IMG/VR virus record: IMGVR_UViG_3300030333_002958
Coordinates: 1 to 28,276 of that record
Length of the DNA stretch: 28,276 nucleotides
DNA from: a virus
Direction: 5' to 3' (one strand)
Shown here: piece after piece, positions 4,962 to 12,336 of the stretch
How positions within the stretch are numbered: position 1 is the stretch's first letter
Layout of the letters: every line of letters starts with the position of its first letter
Translations under genes and position numbers: made by a program
The notes under the pieces: generated by a model
The model's input: only the letters and a program-made list of their open reading frames with translations
Told to the model about the DNA's origin: nothing
Databases searched by the model: none

Positions 4962-7025
4962 ATGAGCGGCGAGTCACAGACTGATGTATTGGAGTTCGTA
5001 CCGGAAAATGGTCCTGACGTTTCTGCGCTTACACACGCATACCGCGATACACGCACGGAACTGGAAGAATACAAGAGTCAGTGCGACGAGAACTTCAATA
5101 CCCGCATGTGCATCTGGGCTGGCAAGTCTGATGATAACCGCAAGCACGCCAGGCAGGGAGTTGAGCCTTTCCCGTGGGACGGAGCTAGTGATCAGGATGT
5201 ACCCCTCGTAGACGAACTCATCAAGTGCCACACCGCAATGGTGATGAACGGAGTCCGTAAGGCAAACGTAGTGGCAAGCCCAGTAGGCAATGATGATGTA
5301 GGACGCGCAAAGGTAGTCGCACAATTTCTGAAGTGGTTACTGAACACACAGATGCCGGAGTTCCATACCGAGGTAGAGCGTGCCATCAACCATCTACTAG
5401 AGAAGGGCATAGCAGTTACCTACCAGTGCTGGATCAGTAGGGAGCAGAAGATTTTACAAACCATTCGTCTAGATGAGATCGCACAGGCAATGCCAGAGGT
5501 AGCCGCTGCAATCATGGACGAAATGATGGATGACCAATTTATTGACCTCATCACGGGGCAGTTTGGGGTTGGGAAGCGAAAAGCACGGACAATGCTATCG
5601 GAGTTGAGAACATCTGGGGAGACCTCGATTCCGGCATCGCAAGGTATGGAAAACCGTCCAAGCATTCGCGCTCTGGCTCCTGATGAGGACATTTTCTTTC
5701 CTGCGTACACCGTAGACATTCAGGATGCACCCTACGTCTTTCAGGTCATGCACTACACCCCTACGCAACTGCGTGAGATGGTGCTGAACCAAGGATGGGA
5801 TTCTGAGTTCGTTGAGCATATCATAGAAAACGCTAGGGGTGATCTGGAGCCAGACCCTCGACCACTGTACCAAAGTGTGAGCGATGACCGTGATGACATC
5901 ATCGAAGTGGTGTACGCTTATCAAAGATTGGTCGATGAGGATGGAGTACCAGGTATCTACTGTACGGTCTTTCACCCACTATCGGGAGACTCCGAACTAA
6001 AGAAGCCTTACGCCAAGCACGAACTTCTATCCTATGCCCACGGTCAGTATCCGTTTGTAGTGACGAAACTGGAGCAATGGTCTAAAAGGTTGTATGAGAC
6101 AAGAGGTTACCCAGAGATCGCCCGTGGGTTCCAGAATCAATTAAAGGTAGAGATCGATTCCCAGATTGACCGTGCGGCATTACAATTTCCACCACTAGAG
6201 TATCCTGCCGGCAGACCACCCGTAGAGTGGAGACCTGGAGGTAAGATTCCATATCGGCAACCTGGTGAGGTCAGATTCGCAGACATGCCCAATATGTCTC
6301 CTGCCTCTATCGATGTTCGCAATGAAATCACCGAGCAGGTCAATAGATACTTTGGCAGGAATGCTCCTGGGGTTGACCCGAATGAAGCAGCATCCAAGCA
6401 ACAGGATTTACTTAACAAGGCATTCAGTCACCTACGTCTAACACTGGAGCAGGTATTCAGTCTTTACCAACAGTACGGACCTGATGAAGAATACTACCGT
6501 GTGACCGGAGTGCAGGACATGCAACGCTTCGACAAGGGTAGTCCTTCTGAGCGTTACGACTTCTGGTTAAGCTTTGACATAGCGACCCAAGACCCTGAAC
6601 ACATTGTTGAACGGGTAGATGCGATTGCAAAACTGGGTCAGGCACTCGACAAGTCTGGGACACTAGACACCGAGGCACTCCTTCAGATGGCAGTCGAACA
6701 GATAGGTCCAGGTTGGGGTGAGCGTGTAATCCTGCCAAAGGAGACCGCAACGCAGAAGGCAGTGGAAGAAGAACGCATGGCAATTGCTCAAATCACATCG
6801 GGCATAGACCTAGACGTTAAGCCTAATGACGCGCATGAAGTGAAGATGCAAATTTTCCAGCAGTGGTTACAGCAACCAGACATTCAAGAAAAGATTAGCC
6901 AAGACGAGGGGATGCAAGCACGCATTGAGAACTATGCCCAGAAGAGGATGTTCCAGATGCAGCAGATACAAAATGCAGCCATTGGTCGCTTAGGTGGAAC
7001 CCCTTCACAATTCGGAGCGGCATAA
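4962..7025 (+). CDS. Portal (head-tail connector) protein
   Basis: A 687-residue protein, the size of large podovirus portals; twelve copies would form the vertex through which DNA passes. The N-terminal region has EPFPWDGASDQDVPLVDELI (about 67-86) and a conserved-looking VMNGVRKANVVASPVGND. The middle carries long helices and the stem-like Q/E-rich C-terminus (after about 620) ends in MQQIQNAAIGRLGG. The call rests on length, helical layout and position between terminase and scaffold/capsid. GAAGGA sits 5 bases before ATG 4962. A TTGACA at 4925-4930 could be a -35, but the -10 match is poor. It is divergent from the sigma-like gene, 47 bases away. Confidence 0.8.
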   Translation: MSGESQTDVLEFVPENGPDVSALTHAYRDTRTELEEYKSQCDENFNTRMCIWAGKSDDNRKHARQGVEPFPWDGASDQDVPLVDELIKCHTAMVMNGVRKANVVASPVGNDDVGRAKVVAQFLKWLLNTQMPEFHTEVERAINHLLEKGIAVTYQCWISREQKILQTIRLDEIAQAMPEVAAAIMDEMMDDQFIDLITGQFGVGKRKARTMLSELRTSGETSIPASQGMENRPSIRALAPDEDIFFPAYTVDIQDAPYVFQVMHYTPTQLREMVLNQGWDSEFVEHIIENARGDLEPDPRPLYQSVSDDRDDIIEVVYAYQRLVDEDGVPGIYCTVFHPLSGDSELKKPYAKHELLSYAHGQYPFVVTKLEQWSKRLYETRGYPEIARGFQNQLKVEIDSQIDRAALQFPPLEYPAGRPPVEWRPGGKIPYRQPGEVRFADMPNMSPASIDVRNEITEQVNRYFGRNAPGVDPNEAASKQQDLLNKAFSHLRLTLEQVFSLYQQYGPDEEYYRVTGVQDMQRFDKGSPSERYDFWLSFDIATQDPEHIVERVDAIAKLGQALDKSGTLDTEALLQMAVEQIGPGWGERVILPKETATQKAVEEERMAIAQITSGIDLDVKPNDAHEVKMQIFQQWLQQPDIQEKISQDEGMQARIENYAQKRMFQMQQIQNAAIGRLGGTPSQFGAA

Positions 7026-7027
7026 CC

Positions 7028-7219
7028 ATGTCACCGGAGGAGGAGCAGATCGACCAGTTAAACGACGAACTGAGACGCATCATTCATCGCACACAGTTGG
7101 AGTTTGATTTATCCATAGAAACCATAATCGGTATTTTGGAGTTCGTAAAACAGGATCTGCTCAGTTACGGACAAGCTATAGAGTTTGAGATAGACTTTGA
7201 CCCAGAGGATGAGGTTTAG
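7028..7219 (+). CDS. Unknown acidic helical protein, 63 aa
   Basis: A 63-residue acidic protein, MSPEEEQIDQLNDELRRIIH..., with a long N-terminal helix of coiled-coil type and an acidic tail (DFDPEDEV). It starts 3 bases after the portal stop and ends one base before the next ATG, so it belongs to the late transcript. No family recognised. Small acidic helical proteins next to the portal can be assembly chaperones or minor head proteins, but nothing here decides it. Confidence 0.6.
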   Translation: MSPEEEQIDQLNDELRRIIHRTQLEFDLSIETIIGILEFVKQDLLSYGQAIEFEIDFDPEDEV

Positions 7220-7531
7220 ATGCCAAGCGAAGGACTCAGCGAAAACACACAGGTCAAGGCGAATACTGGTTTTGCGATTCGCGTGATCTTGGCAGTCAGT
7301 ACAGCAGTATGGGGTTACTCCGTCATCGAACACCGCATTAGTGACCTTGAAAATGACGTGATTAGGATGATGACCGAGGTTGGGTCCAATAGTGAGTTTA
7401 GGGTAAAGTGGCCTAGAGGTGAACTTGGTAGTCTGCCCGATGATGCAGAGCAAAACCTGCGATTAGGATATCTAGAAGAGCAAGCCAAGACACATAGCGC
7501 ACAAATTGATGAACTCAGGCACAAGGAGTAA
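7220..7531 (+). CDS. Single-span membrane protein with coiled coil
   Basis: A 103-residue protein. A hydrophobic segment FAIRVILAVSTAVWGYSVI (about 18-36) is followed by a heptad-like region (EHRISDLENDVIRMMTEV) and a second C-terminal helix (EEQAKTHSAQIDELRHKE). One N-terminal anchor plus a coiled coil is the layout of inner-membrane spanins and of small tail/membrane proteins. A lipoprotein that could serve as outer partner occurs at 15134-15394, but the two are far apart, so the spanin idea is weak. ATG 7220 directly follows the previous TAG. Confidence 0.6.
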   Translation: MPSEGLSENTQVKANTGFAIRVILAVSTAVWGYSVIEHRISDLENDVIRMMTEVGSNSEFRVKWPRGELGSLPDDAEQNLRLGYLEEQAKTHSAQIDELRHKE

Positions 7532-7533
7532 CT

Positions 7534-7668
7534 ATGCGTAAGAAAAAAGGGACAAAGAAGGATTCATGCTACAAGAAGGCCAAGGCATCCTATAAGGTCT
7601 TCCCGTCAGCGTATGCCAGTGGTGCTATAGCCAAATGCCGCAAGAAAAAGGCTAGAAAGAAAAAGTGA
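7534..7668 (+). CDS. Basic micro-protein 1 (YKVFPSAYASG motif)
   Basis: A 44-residue protein not long enough for usual ORF cut-offs: M-R-K-K-K-G..., then DSCYKKAKASYKVFPSAYAS, then G-A-I-A-K-C-R and a Lys/Arg tail. I recall the K-V-F-P-S-A-Y-A-S-G...K-C-R pattern from small proteins of marine phages and some large algal viruses; I cannot name the family with certainty. Two Cys (in DSCY and KCR) could bind metal or link. GGAG (7525-7528) lies 5 bases before ATG 7534. The stop overlaps the next ATG. Likely nucleic-acid-binding or virion-associated (inference). Confidence 0.7.
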   Translation: MRKKKGTKKDSCYKKAKASYKVFPSAYASGAIAKCRKKKARKKK

Positions 7669-7907
7669 TGGCAGTTCGCAAAACAAAAAAGGGTGCTGCA
7701 CTAAAGCGTTGGTTTAAGGAAGACTGGACCGATCAGCACGGCAGACCTTGTGGCAATAAAAAGACCAAGGGAGTCAAGAAGTGCCGGCCAACTAAAAAAG
7801 TTTCATCTAAAACGCCTAAGACTTGGAAACAAGTGGGTAAAAAGAAAAAAGCACTCGTTGCCGAAAAGAAGAGAGTCGGCATGGGGCGTAGAACTAAGAA
7901 AGCGTAG
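7668..7907 (+). CDS. Basic micro-protein 2 (CRP..VSSKTPKT motif)
   Basis: 79 residues from ATG 7668 (sharing the A of the previous TGA). Pattern: LKRWFKEDWTDQHGRPCGNK, then KKCRPTKKVSSKTPKTWKQV and a Lys-rich tail. The W-F-K-E-x-W, P-C-G, K-C-R-P and S-S-K-T-P-K-T elements match a small conserved family I associate with phages and large DNA viruses (possibly DUF5872). Its biochemical role is not known to me. Two conserved Cys (P-C-G and K-C-R) could bind metal. Strongly basic and probably DNA- or RNA-binding. One of four tandem Lys/Arg-rich genes. Confidence 0.75.
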   Translation: MAVRKTKKGAALKRWFKEDWTDQHGRPCGNKKTKGVKKCRPTKKVSSKTPKTWKQVGKKKKALVAEKKRVGMGRRTKKA

Positions 7908-7909
7908 TT

Positions 7910-8005
7910 ATGCCATACGGAAAAGGAACATACGGAAGCAAGAGAGGTCGTCCACCTAAGAAGTCTAAGATGCCAAAGAGGTATTCAAAAAAGCGCAAAA
8001 AATGA
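7910..8005 (+). CDS. Basic micro-protein 3, 31 aa
   Basis: A 31-residue peptide, MPYGKGTYGSKRGRPPKKSK plus M-P-K-R-Y-S-K-K-R-K-K. The R-G-R-P-P-K-K stretch resembles an AT-hook, a short DNA minor-groove-binding motif (known from HMGA proteins). ATG 7910 is 2 bases after the preceding stop and TGA (8003-8005) overlaps the next ATG (8002), which supports translation. It has almost no acidic residues. The function is probably binding DNA in the head or during packaging, by inference from composition. Confidence 0.65.
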   Translation: MPYGKGTYGSKRGRPPKKSKMPKRYSKKRKK

Positions 8006-8280
8006 AGAAGGATTCTAGGCTCAAGAGGGCAGGAGTCTCCGGATACAATAAACCTAAGCGCACTCCAAGTCACCCAACTAAAAGCCATGTGGTCGTTGCC
8101 AAGGATGGTGATAAGATTAAGACCATACGCTTTGGGCAACAGGGAGTCAGTGGTGCAGGTAAGAATCCTAAGACCGCAAGCGAGAAGGCACGTAGGAAGT
8201 CATTCAAGGCTCGCCATGCCAGTAATATATCCAAGGGCAAGATGTCTGCTGCGTATTGGGCCAACAAGGTTAAGTGGTAA
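8002..8280 (+). CDS. Basic micro-protein 4 (conserved viral family)
   Basis: A 92-residue protein with clear conserved-looking blocks: LKRAGVSGYNKPKRTPSHPT (about 7-26), HVVVAKDGDKIKTIRFGQQG and the C-terminal KGKMSAAYWANKVKW. I recognise this block order from small proteins of marine phages and algal viruses whose function is unreported as far as I know. It is very basic (Lys/Arg-rich with Ser/Thr) and lacks Cys. ATG 8002 overlaps the previous stop (ATGA) and TAA overlaps the next ATG (TAATG), so it is coupled on both sides. A virion or genome-condensing role is inference. Confidence 0.75.
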   Translation: MKKDSRLKRAGVSGYNKPKRTPSHPTKSHVVVAKDGDKIKTIRFGQQGVSGAGKNPKTASEKARRKSFKARHASNISKGKMSAAYWANKVKW

Positions 8281-8564
8281 TGCCTCCTACCAAGAAACCT
8301 ACAACCAAGAGGGCATCGGTTAAAAAGTCTACCAAGGCACAACCGGACCAGAAAGTGCTAATTGCCAAGGATGCACTCTCACACTCTGAACACTTTAAGA
8401 CTTTCCTTGGCTGGGTGCAGGATAAGATGAACGAAAACGTACTGCATCTACAGAACCCGCAGGTCATTGAGTCCACAAATCGACACTTTATGGTCAGCGG
8501 AAAAATAGAAGCCTACGACGAGATTTGGGATGAGTGGGCAAAATTTGTTGACAATAGTACATAA
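8280..8564 (+). CDS. Unknown protein with basic N-terminus, 94 aa
   Basis: 94 residues from ATG 8280 (TAATG overlap). The first 20 residues are a Lys/Thr/Pro-rich tail (MPPTKKPTTKRASVKKSTKA). The rest is a compact alpha/beta domain (KDALSHSEHFKTFLGWVQDK ... FMVSGKIEAYDEIWDEWAKF). No family recognised. It follows the four basic micro-proteins and precedes the scaffold, so it is probably a minor head component. The basic tail may touch DNA. Confidence 0.6.
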   Translation: MPPTKKPTTKRASVKKSTKAQPDQKVLIAKDALSHSEHFKTFLGWVQDKMNENVLHLQNPQVIESTNRHFMVSGKIEAYDEIWDEWAKFVDNST

Positions 8565-8597
8565 AACGTACATTCCTCATTCAACTGAGGTGCGTTG

Positions 8598-8687
8598 ATG
8601 CCTCTGAACCAGAAAAACGGAGGGATGTCCGATGGACGAAAATACTGGGGAGAACGCACCTATCCCCGAAGAAAGTGGTGCGGTTGA
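8598..8687 (+). CDS. Doubtful 29-aa ORF overlapping scaffold start
   Basis: ATG 8598 has a good Shine-Dalgarno (GAGG, 7 bases upstream) and reads MPLNQKNGGMSDGRKYWGER plus T-Y-P-R-R-K-W-C-G and stop, out of frame with the scaffold gene that starts at 8632. It could be a leader peptide whose translation tunes scaffold synthesis, or an accident. Basic like the micro-proteins just upstream. Confidence 0.25.
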   Translation: MPLNQKNGGMSDGRKYWGERTYPRRKWCG

Positions 8688-9756
8688 GATAAAGGCCGAG
8701 AATCTGTCGGGAAACGATCTGGTAGCCAGACTACTGGAGAAGCGCACAGGGCAAGCCGAACCTGCTGAAGAAGAACCACCACCCGCTGAACAACCTGCGG
8801 AGACTGAAGAAACTGAAGCACCCCCTGAGACTGAGGAACAACCAGAAGGGCAACCTGAAAGTGAAACCTTGATCGATGACGGGACCGATGTTCTTTCAAA
8901 GTACGGAATCAATCTGGATGAGATGCCACCCGACGAGGCTGAGCAACTTGCCAAACAATTGGGTTCACGCGCAGTTAAGCGTTTCGGAAGGTTAACCGGC
9001 CAGAAGAAGGAACTCCAAGAAAGGCTGGATGCACTAGAAGCACGTTACGAGCAGACTCTGGCAGAGAAGCAGGAAGGTCAGGAAAAACCAGCACAAACTG
9101 GCAATGACCAACCACTACTTAATATCTCTACGATAGACAAGTTAGAGGAACACACTGCTGAACTGAACGATCTAATCGACTGGGTAGGTGATCAACTTCA
9201 CAATGAAGTACAGTACGACGATGAAGGCGAGGAATACCTGGCTGAACTCAACGGACAAAAGTACGGCAGACAGGAGTTGCAAACCATTCGGGCAAATGCA
9301 CGTAAAGCTATCCGCAAAGACGTACCAAAGCGTAAAGAGTGGATACAGCAACGGCAGGAGTTCGACACAGTGGCATCCAACGCTTTCGACTGGTTAGACA
9401 ACCAAGAAGATCCAAAGACCCAATTCTTTCACCAGATCAAGTCCAACCCTGAGTACCAAGGTTTCGTAGATACTACGGCAGCAGGTAACTTTGCGGCAGG
9501 ACTCATGGCAATAGGTTGGGAGGTTTTTAACAGCAAAGCACAAGCCAGCCAAAAGCAGGAGAAGAAGCAAGGGACTCCGGCAAGCAAGCCACCACCCGCA
9601 GCGACTCCTCAAGCAGCACCACCGAAACAGGTGCAAGGCCGGCAGACCGATCTCCAGAGACAGATTCAAGCAGCAGAACAGAGGTTCAATCAGACGGGGA
9701 ACTCTAATGACCTCGTTGCGCTACGGAAACTTAAAGCAATGGCCCGTGGTGCTTAA
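8632..9756 (+). CDS. Scaffold (capsid assembly) protein
   Basis: A 374-residue acidic protein directly before the capsid gene. The N-terminal third is low-complexity Glu/Pro/Gln (about 43-85), then a coiled-coil (KKELQERLDALEARYEQTLA, about 122-141) and another helical region. An Ala/Pro/Gln linker (about 305-335) leads to a C-terminal helix pair (LQRQIQAAEQRFNQTGNSND...), the usual capsid-binding helix-loop-helix of scaffolds. Scaffolds template procapsid growth and are expelled. A strong GGAGG precedes ATG 8632. Composition, length and place all fit; no protease domain is seen. Confidence 0.75.
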   Translation: MDENTGENAPIPEESGAVEIKAENLSGNDLVARLLEKRTGQAEPAEEEPPPAEQPAETEETEAPPETEEQPEGQPESETLIDDGTDVLSKYGINLDEMPPDEAEQLAKQLGSRAVKRFGRLTGQKKELQERLDALEARYEQTLAEKQEGQEKPAQTGNDQPLLNISTIDKLEEHTAELNDLIDWVGDQLHNEVQYDDEGEEYLAELNGQKYGRQELQTIRANARKAIRKDVPKRKEWIQQRQEFDTVASNAFDWLDNQEDPKTQFFHQIKSNPEYQGFVDTTAAGNFAAGLMAIGWEVFNSKAQASQKQEKKQGTPASKPPPAATPQAAPPKQVQGRQTDLQRQIQAAEQRFNQTGNSNDLVALRKLKAMARGA

Positions 9757-9796
9757 CCCATACACTGTTAAACTCTAAAATAGGAGACACGTAATC

Positions 9797-10834
9797 ATGG
9801 CATTCGCCAATTCATATACTACTGACAGCACAACCACAATCGGAAGTGCAGCATCTAACCGCGAAGACATCAAAGACATTTTGACCGTTCTCGCTCCTGA
9901 AGACACACCAGTACTCTCAATGGCTGGCAAGGCTTCCGCAAACTCTACCTTCGTAGAAACTGTTGTTGAAGACCTTTCCGATCCTGCATTTGCCGGAGTC
10001 CAAGAAGGTACTGACGCTTCCTACGAAAACAAGTCTTCCACCCGTGCCAAGATTGGTAATTACGTCCAAATCTTTCGCCGTGGTTGGCAAGTATCTGACG
10101 TTCAGGAGCGTGTTGCTGTAGCAGGTGTTGCTAACGAAATCGCTCACGCAGAAGGCAAATGCCTCAAAGAACTCAAGCGTGACATCGAATCTGCTATCTG
10201 TTCTGACAATGACCGCAGCGCAGAAGACGGCAGCAGCAATCGCTACCTACTCCGTGGCCTTGGTAAATTCATCGCTGACGGCAGTGGCACAGGTAACGCA
10301 GGAACAACTGCTGCATCTGACATTGCTTCTGCATACCAGACCCCAACTAACAGCATCAACGCAACCGCTACAGGAAGCCTGACTGAATCCAACCTTAACG
10401 CAGTTCTACAGAGCCGCTACGAAACTGTTGGAGCCAGCAATGACCGTCTGATGCTCGTCGCTGGACCTAGCCTCAAACGTGCAATCACCGACTTCGCTCG
10501 TTCCGAAGGCTCCACCACCAGCACACCTCTAACCGTTAATGAGGACAGCACATCACGTTCGATCACTCTGAACATCTCTCAGTACGAGGGTGACTTCGGA
10601 ATCATCAACATCGTGCCAACCTTGTTCAACGCTCGCACATCCGGCAGTGCTACCATCAGTGGAACCCGTGGATACCTCCTCGATCCGGGTCTAATCACCG
10701 TTCACACGCTCAAGGCTGAAAGTGCCACTGAGAATGATGACCTTGGTGGAGGCCGCAGAGGTTACGCTGACGCAATACTTACTCTGTCCGTAGGTTCGCC
10801 TTTGGCACACGGTAAGTTTGACGCTGCTTCATAA
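9797..10834 (+). CDS. Major capsid protein, SU10/DUF5309-like
   Basis: A 345-residue HK97-fold-type shell protein. Features seen: REDIKDILTVLAPEDTPVLS (about 22-41), VEDLSDPAFAGVQEGTDASY (57-76), IGNYVQIFRRGWQVSDVQER (86-105), a long spine-like helix (VANEIAHAEGKCLKELKRDI) and a C-terminal P-domain segment ending GYLLDPGLITVHTLK. These match capsid proteins annotated SU10-like or DUF5309. It has a strong Shine-Dalgarno, AGGAGA, 9 bases before ATG 9797. Codon choice is C-rich (in 10321-10380 I count 22 C and 9 G), typical of a highly expressed protein. It follows the scaffold. Confidence 0.85.
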   Translation: MAFANSYTTDSTTTIGSAASNREDIKDILTVLAPEDTPVLSMAGKASANSTFVETVVEDLSDPAFAGVQEGTDASYENKSSTRAKIGNYVQIFRRGWQVSDVQERVAVAGVANEIAHAEGKCLKELKRDIESAICSDNDRSAEDGSSNRYLLRGLGKFIADGSGTGNAGTTAASDIASAYQTPTNSINATATGSLTESNLNAVLQSRYETVGASNDRLMLVAGPSLKRAITDFARSEGSTTSTPLTVNEDSTSRSITLNISQYEGDFGIINIVPTLFNARTSGSATISGTRGYLLDPGLITVHTLKAESATENDDLGGGRRGYADAILTLSVGSPLAHGKFDAAS

Positions 10835-10867
10835 GGGATTTCTCCCATCACTCACATCCACACTCCT

Positions 10868-10897
10868 GGGGTATGGGGCTGCAATATGCCCCGCCCC
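10868..10897 (+). other. Strong hairpin after capsid gene
   Basis: GGGGC (10875-10879) pairs with GCCCC (10888-10892) and the flanking GGGG (10868-10871) with CCCC (10894-10897), with small bulges. No T-run follows, so it is not a standard terminator. It may protect the capsid mRNA 3' end or lower read-through. It would bury an upstream in-frame ATG (10873) of the next gene. Confidence 0.5.
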
Positions 10898-10917
10898 TTG
10901 TGGACGAGAACAAAATT

Positions 10918-11232
10918 ATGTCAGTAGAAGTACCACAGCTTGTCGGATTAAACGGCACGCAATACATGAACAACCTAGAGCGTTACCTGCGAACTGCTAC
11001 CCAGCATGAAGTGCAGGAGTCCGTTGCCAAGAAGCGGCACATGGAAGCACAAAAGGAAGCGCAGGAGTGTCTAGGTGCAAAGACCAAGCAGGGACTGGGG
11101 CAACTCAAGAGAGTCATACCTGCACGCGAGTTTCACAGATGGATACAGCACCATGGAGATGCTGGCATTTGGAGCGACAAGCAATGGTTGAGAGAATGGG
11201 ACAGAGATAACCCACAATTTAAGGCATCGTAA
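10918..11232 (+). CDS. Unknown virion-operon protein, 104 aa
   Basis: From ATG 10918: MSVEVPQLVGLNGTQYMNNL ... The body is helical and charged (HEVQESVAKKRHMEAQKEAQ), ending with W-rich FHRWIQHHGDAGIWSDKQWL. I do not recognise it. An in-frame ATG at 10873 would add 15 residues but lies in the hairpin after the capsid gene, so I prefer 10918; neither start has a good Shine-Dalgarno. It lies between capsid and connector-like genes, so it is likely a minor head or head-completion factor. The stop overlaps the next ATG (TAATG). Confidence 0.6.
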   Translation: MSVEVPQLVGLNGTQYMNNLERYLRTATQHEVQESVAKKRHMEAQKEAQECLGAKTKQGLGQLKRVIPAREFHRWIQHHGDAGIWSDKQWLREWDRDNPQFKAS

Positions 11233-11843
11233 TGGCAGAGCGCACGGCAAAGTATAGTGACCTACAAAGCAACGTGCAGCATCTGATTGGCACGGACACA
11301 CTGCTTAATACAGAGAAGAGTGCCATAAACAGTTTCTTCAGGGCATGGGTACGCAAAGGATGGAACCGTGCAAATTGGCCAGACATCTGTAGGGTTGAGC
11401 AACGCACTCCAGTCAGTGATGTGGTTGAGTACGAGCAGACCTCACAGGAAGCGATAGGGGAGTTCCTTAATATCTACTCAGCCGACCCTTACGCCAACAA
11501 GTTCCCATACGAGGTTCCGTACCTATTAAACCATCAAGGTGCAGTCCTGCTTAACACAACAAGCCTAACTAGCGTCTACGTTCTATTTCGTCAGCGCATA
11601 CCGGACTACTCAGCCTATGACGGTAGTAGCGACTCGCAGACCTTTCCCTACCGATTCTTTAACTACTGCGTCTACGGATGCTACAGTGATTGGTTAGCCT
11701 CAGAAGGTCAGCACGAAAAAAGCCGGATGGTAAGAGGTCAGGCCGAAGAGGCTATGCAAGACGAACTGGACATCCTGGAACGTCAGCAACGCCAGCAGAC
11801 CGCAACAATTTTTAGCACACACAACTCAGCACAACAGAGGTAA
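11232..11843 (+). CDS. Probable head-tail adaptor protein
   Basis: A 203-residue protein. The N-terminal helical half (YSDLQSNVQHLIGTDTLLNT..., INSFFRAWVRKGWNRANWPD) is followed by a beta-rich middle and a C-terminal helix with many Gln (ERQQRQQTATIFSTHNSAQQ). The layout (helical bundle, insert and flexible Gln-rich tail) and the place just after the capsid suggest the ring that joins portal to tail, as T7 gp11 or P22 gp4 do. I have no sequence motif that proves it. Coupled to the previous gene by TAATG. Confidence 0.5.
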   Translation: MAERTAKYSDLQSNVQHLIGTDTLLNTEKSAINSFFRAWVRKGWNRANWPDICRVEQRTPVSDVVEYEQTSQEAIGEFLNIYSADPYANKFPYEVPYLLNHQGAVLLNTTSLTSVYVLFRQRIPDYSAYDGSSDSQTFPYRFFNYCVYGCYSDWLASEGQHEKSRMVRGQAEEAMQDELDILERQQRQQTATIFSTHNSAQQR

Positions 11844-11846
11844 GTC

Positions 11847-12317
11847 ATGCCCAGTATTAGTAACTTCAGAACCCAAGTCATCGATGTAACGCTCACGCAT
11901 TCAGCCGACACGTTCTCATCTGGTGACGTAATCGCAGCAACCCAAGCAGTGGTACTGGGACCAACCACCAGACCCGCAAGAGGCACAATCAACAACATTA
12001 TTGCCATCGACTGCAACAGCACCGGAAAAAAATTCGACATAGTATTTCTAGACGAAAACGCATCGATCGGCACAGAAGGTTCAGCCGCAAGCCTATCCGT
12101 ATCTGATTCTACCAAGGTTCTTACCGTAGTAGATACTGGTGCTACTTGGGTTGATCTAGGTAATGCAAACGTAGCGCAGGTCACACCATTCGCACCGATA
12201 CCGTACAACTCTGACAACAGTACAATTTACATAGGTGCTATTGCTAGGGAGGCCACCACGCACGCTTACGCTGACTACCTAAAACTACGCTTCTTTATAT
12301 CTATCGAGAACTCCTAA
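11847..12317 (+). CDS. Virion structural (decoration-like) protein
   Basis: A 156-residue all-beta protein. The string VIDVTLTHSADTFSSGDVIA (about 11-30), GTINNIIAIDCNSTGKKFDI (45-64), VFLDENASIGTEG and the closing IYIGAIAREATTHAYADYLK resembles a beta-sandwich virion protein that I have seen repeatedly in aquatic podovirus-like genomes. Probably a head decoration or tail-tube-like component; the exact role is not known to me. It starts 3 bases after the previous stop, with AGAGG upstream. Confidence 0.6.
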   Translation: MPSISNFRTQVIDVTLTHSADTFSSGDVIAATQAVVLGPTTRPARGTINNIIAIDCNSTGKKFDIVFLDENASIGTEGSAASLSVSDSTKVLTVVDTGATWVDLGNANVAQVTPFAPIPYNSDNSTIYIGAIAREATTHAYADYLKLRFFISIENS

Positions 12318-12336
12318 TGCCCTAAGTAGGATACCG

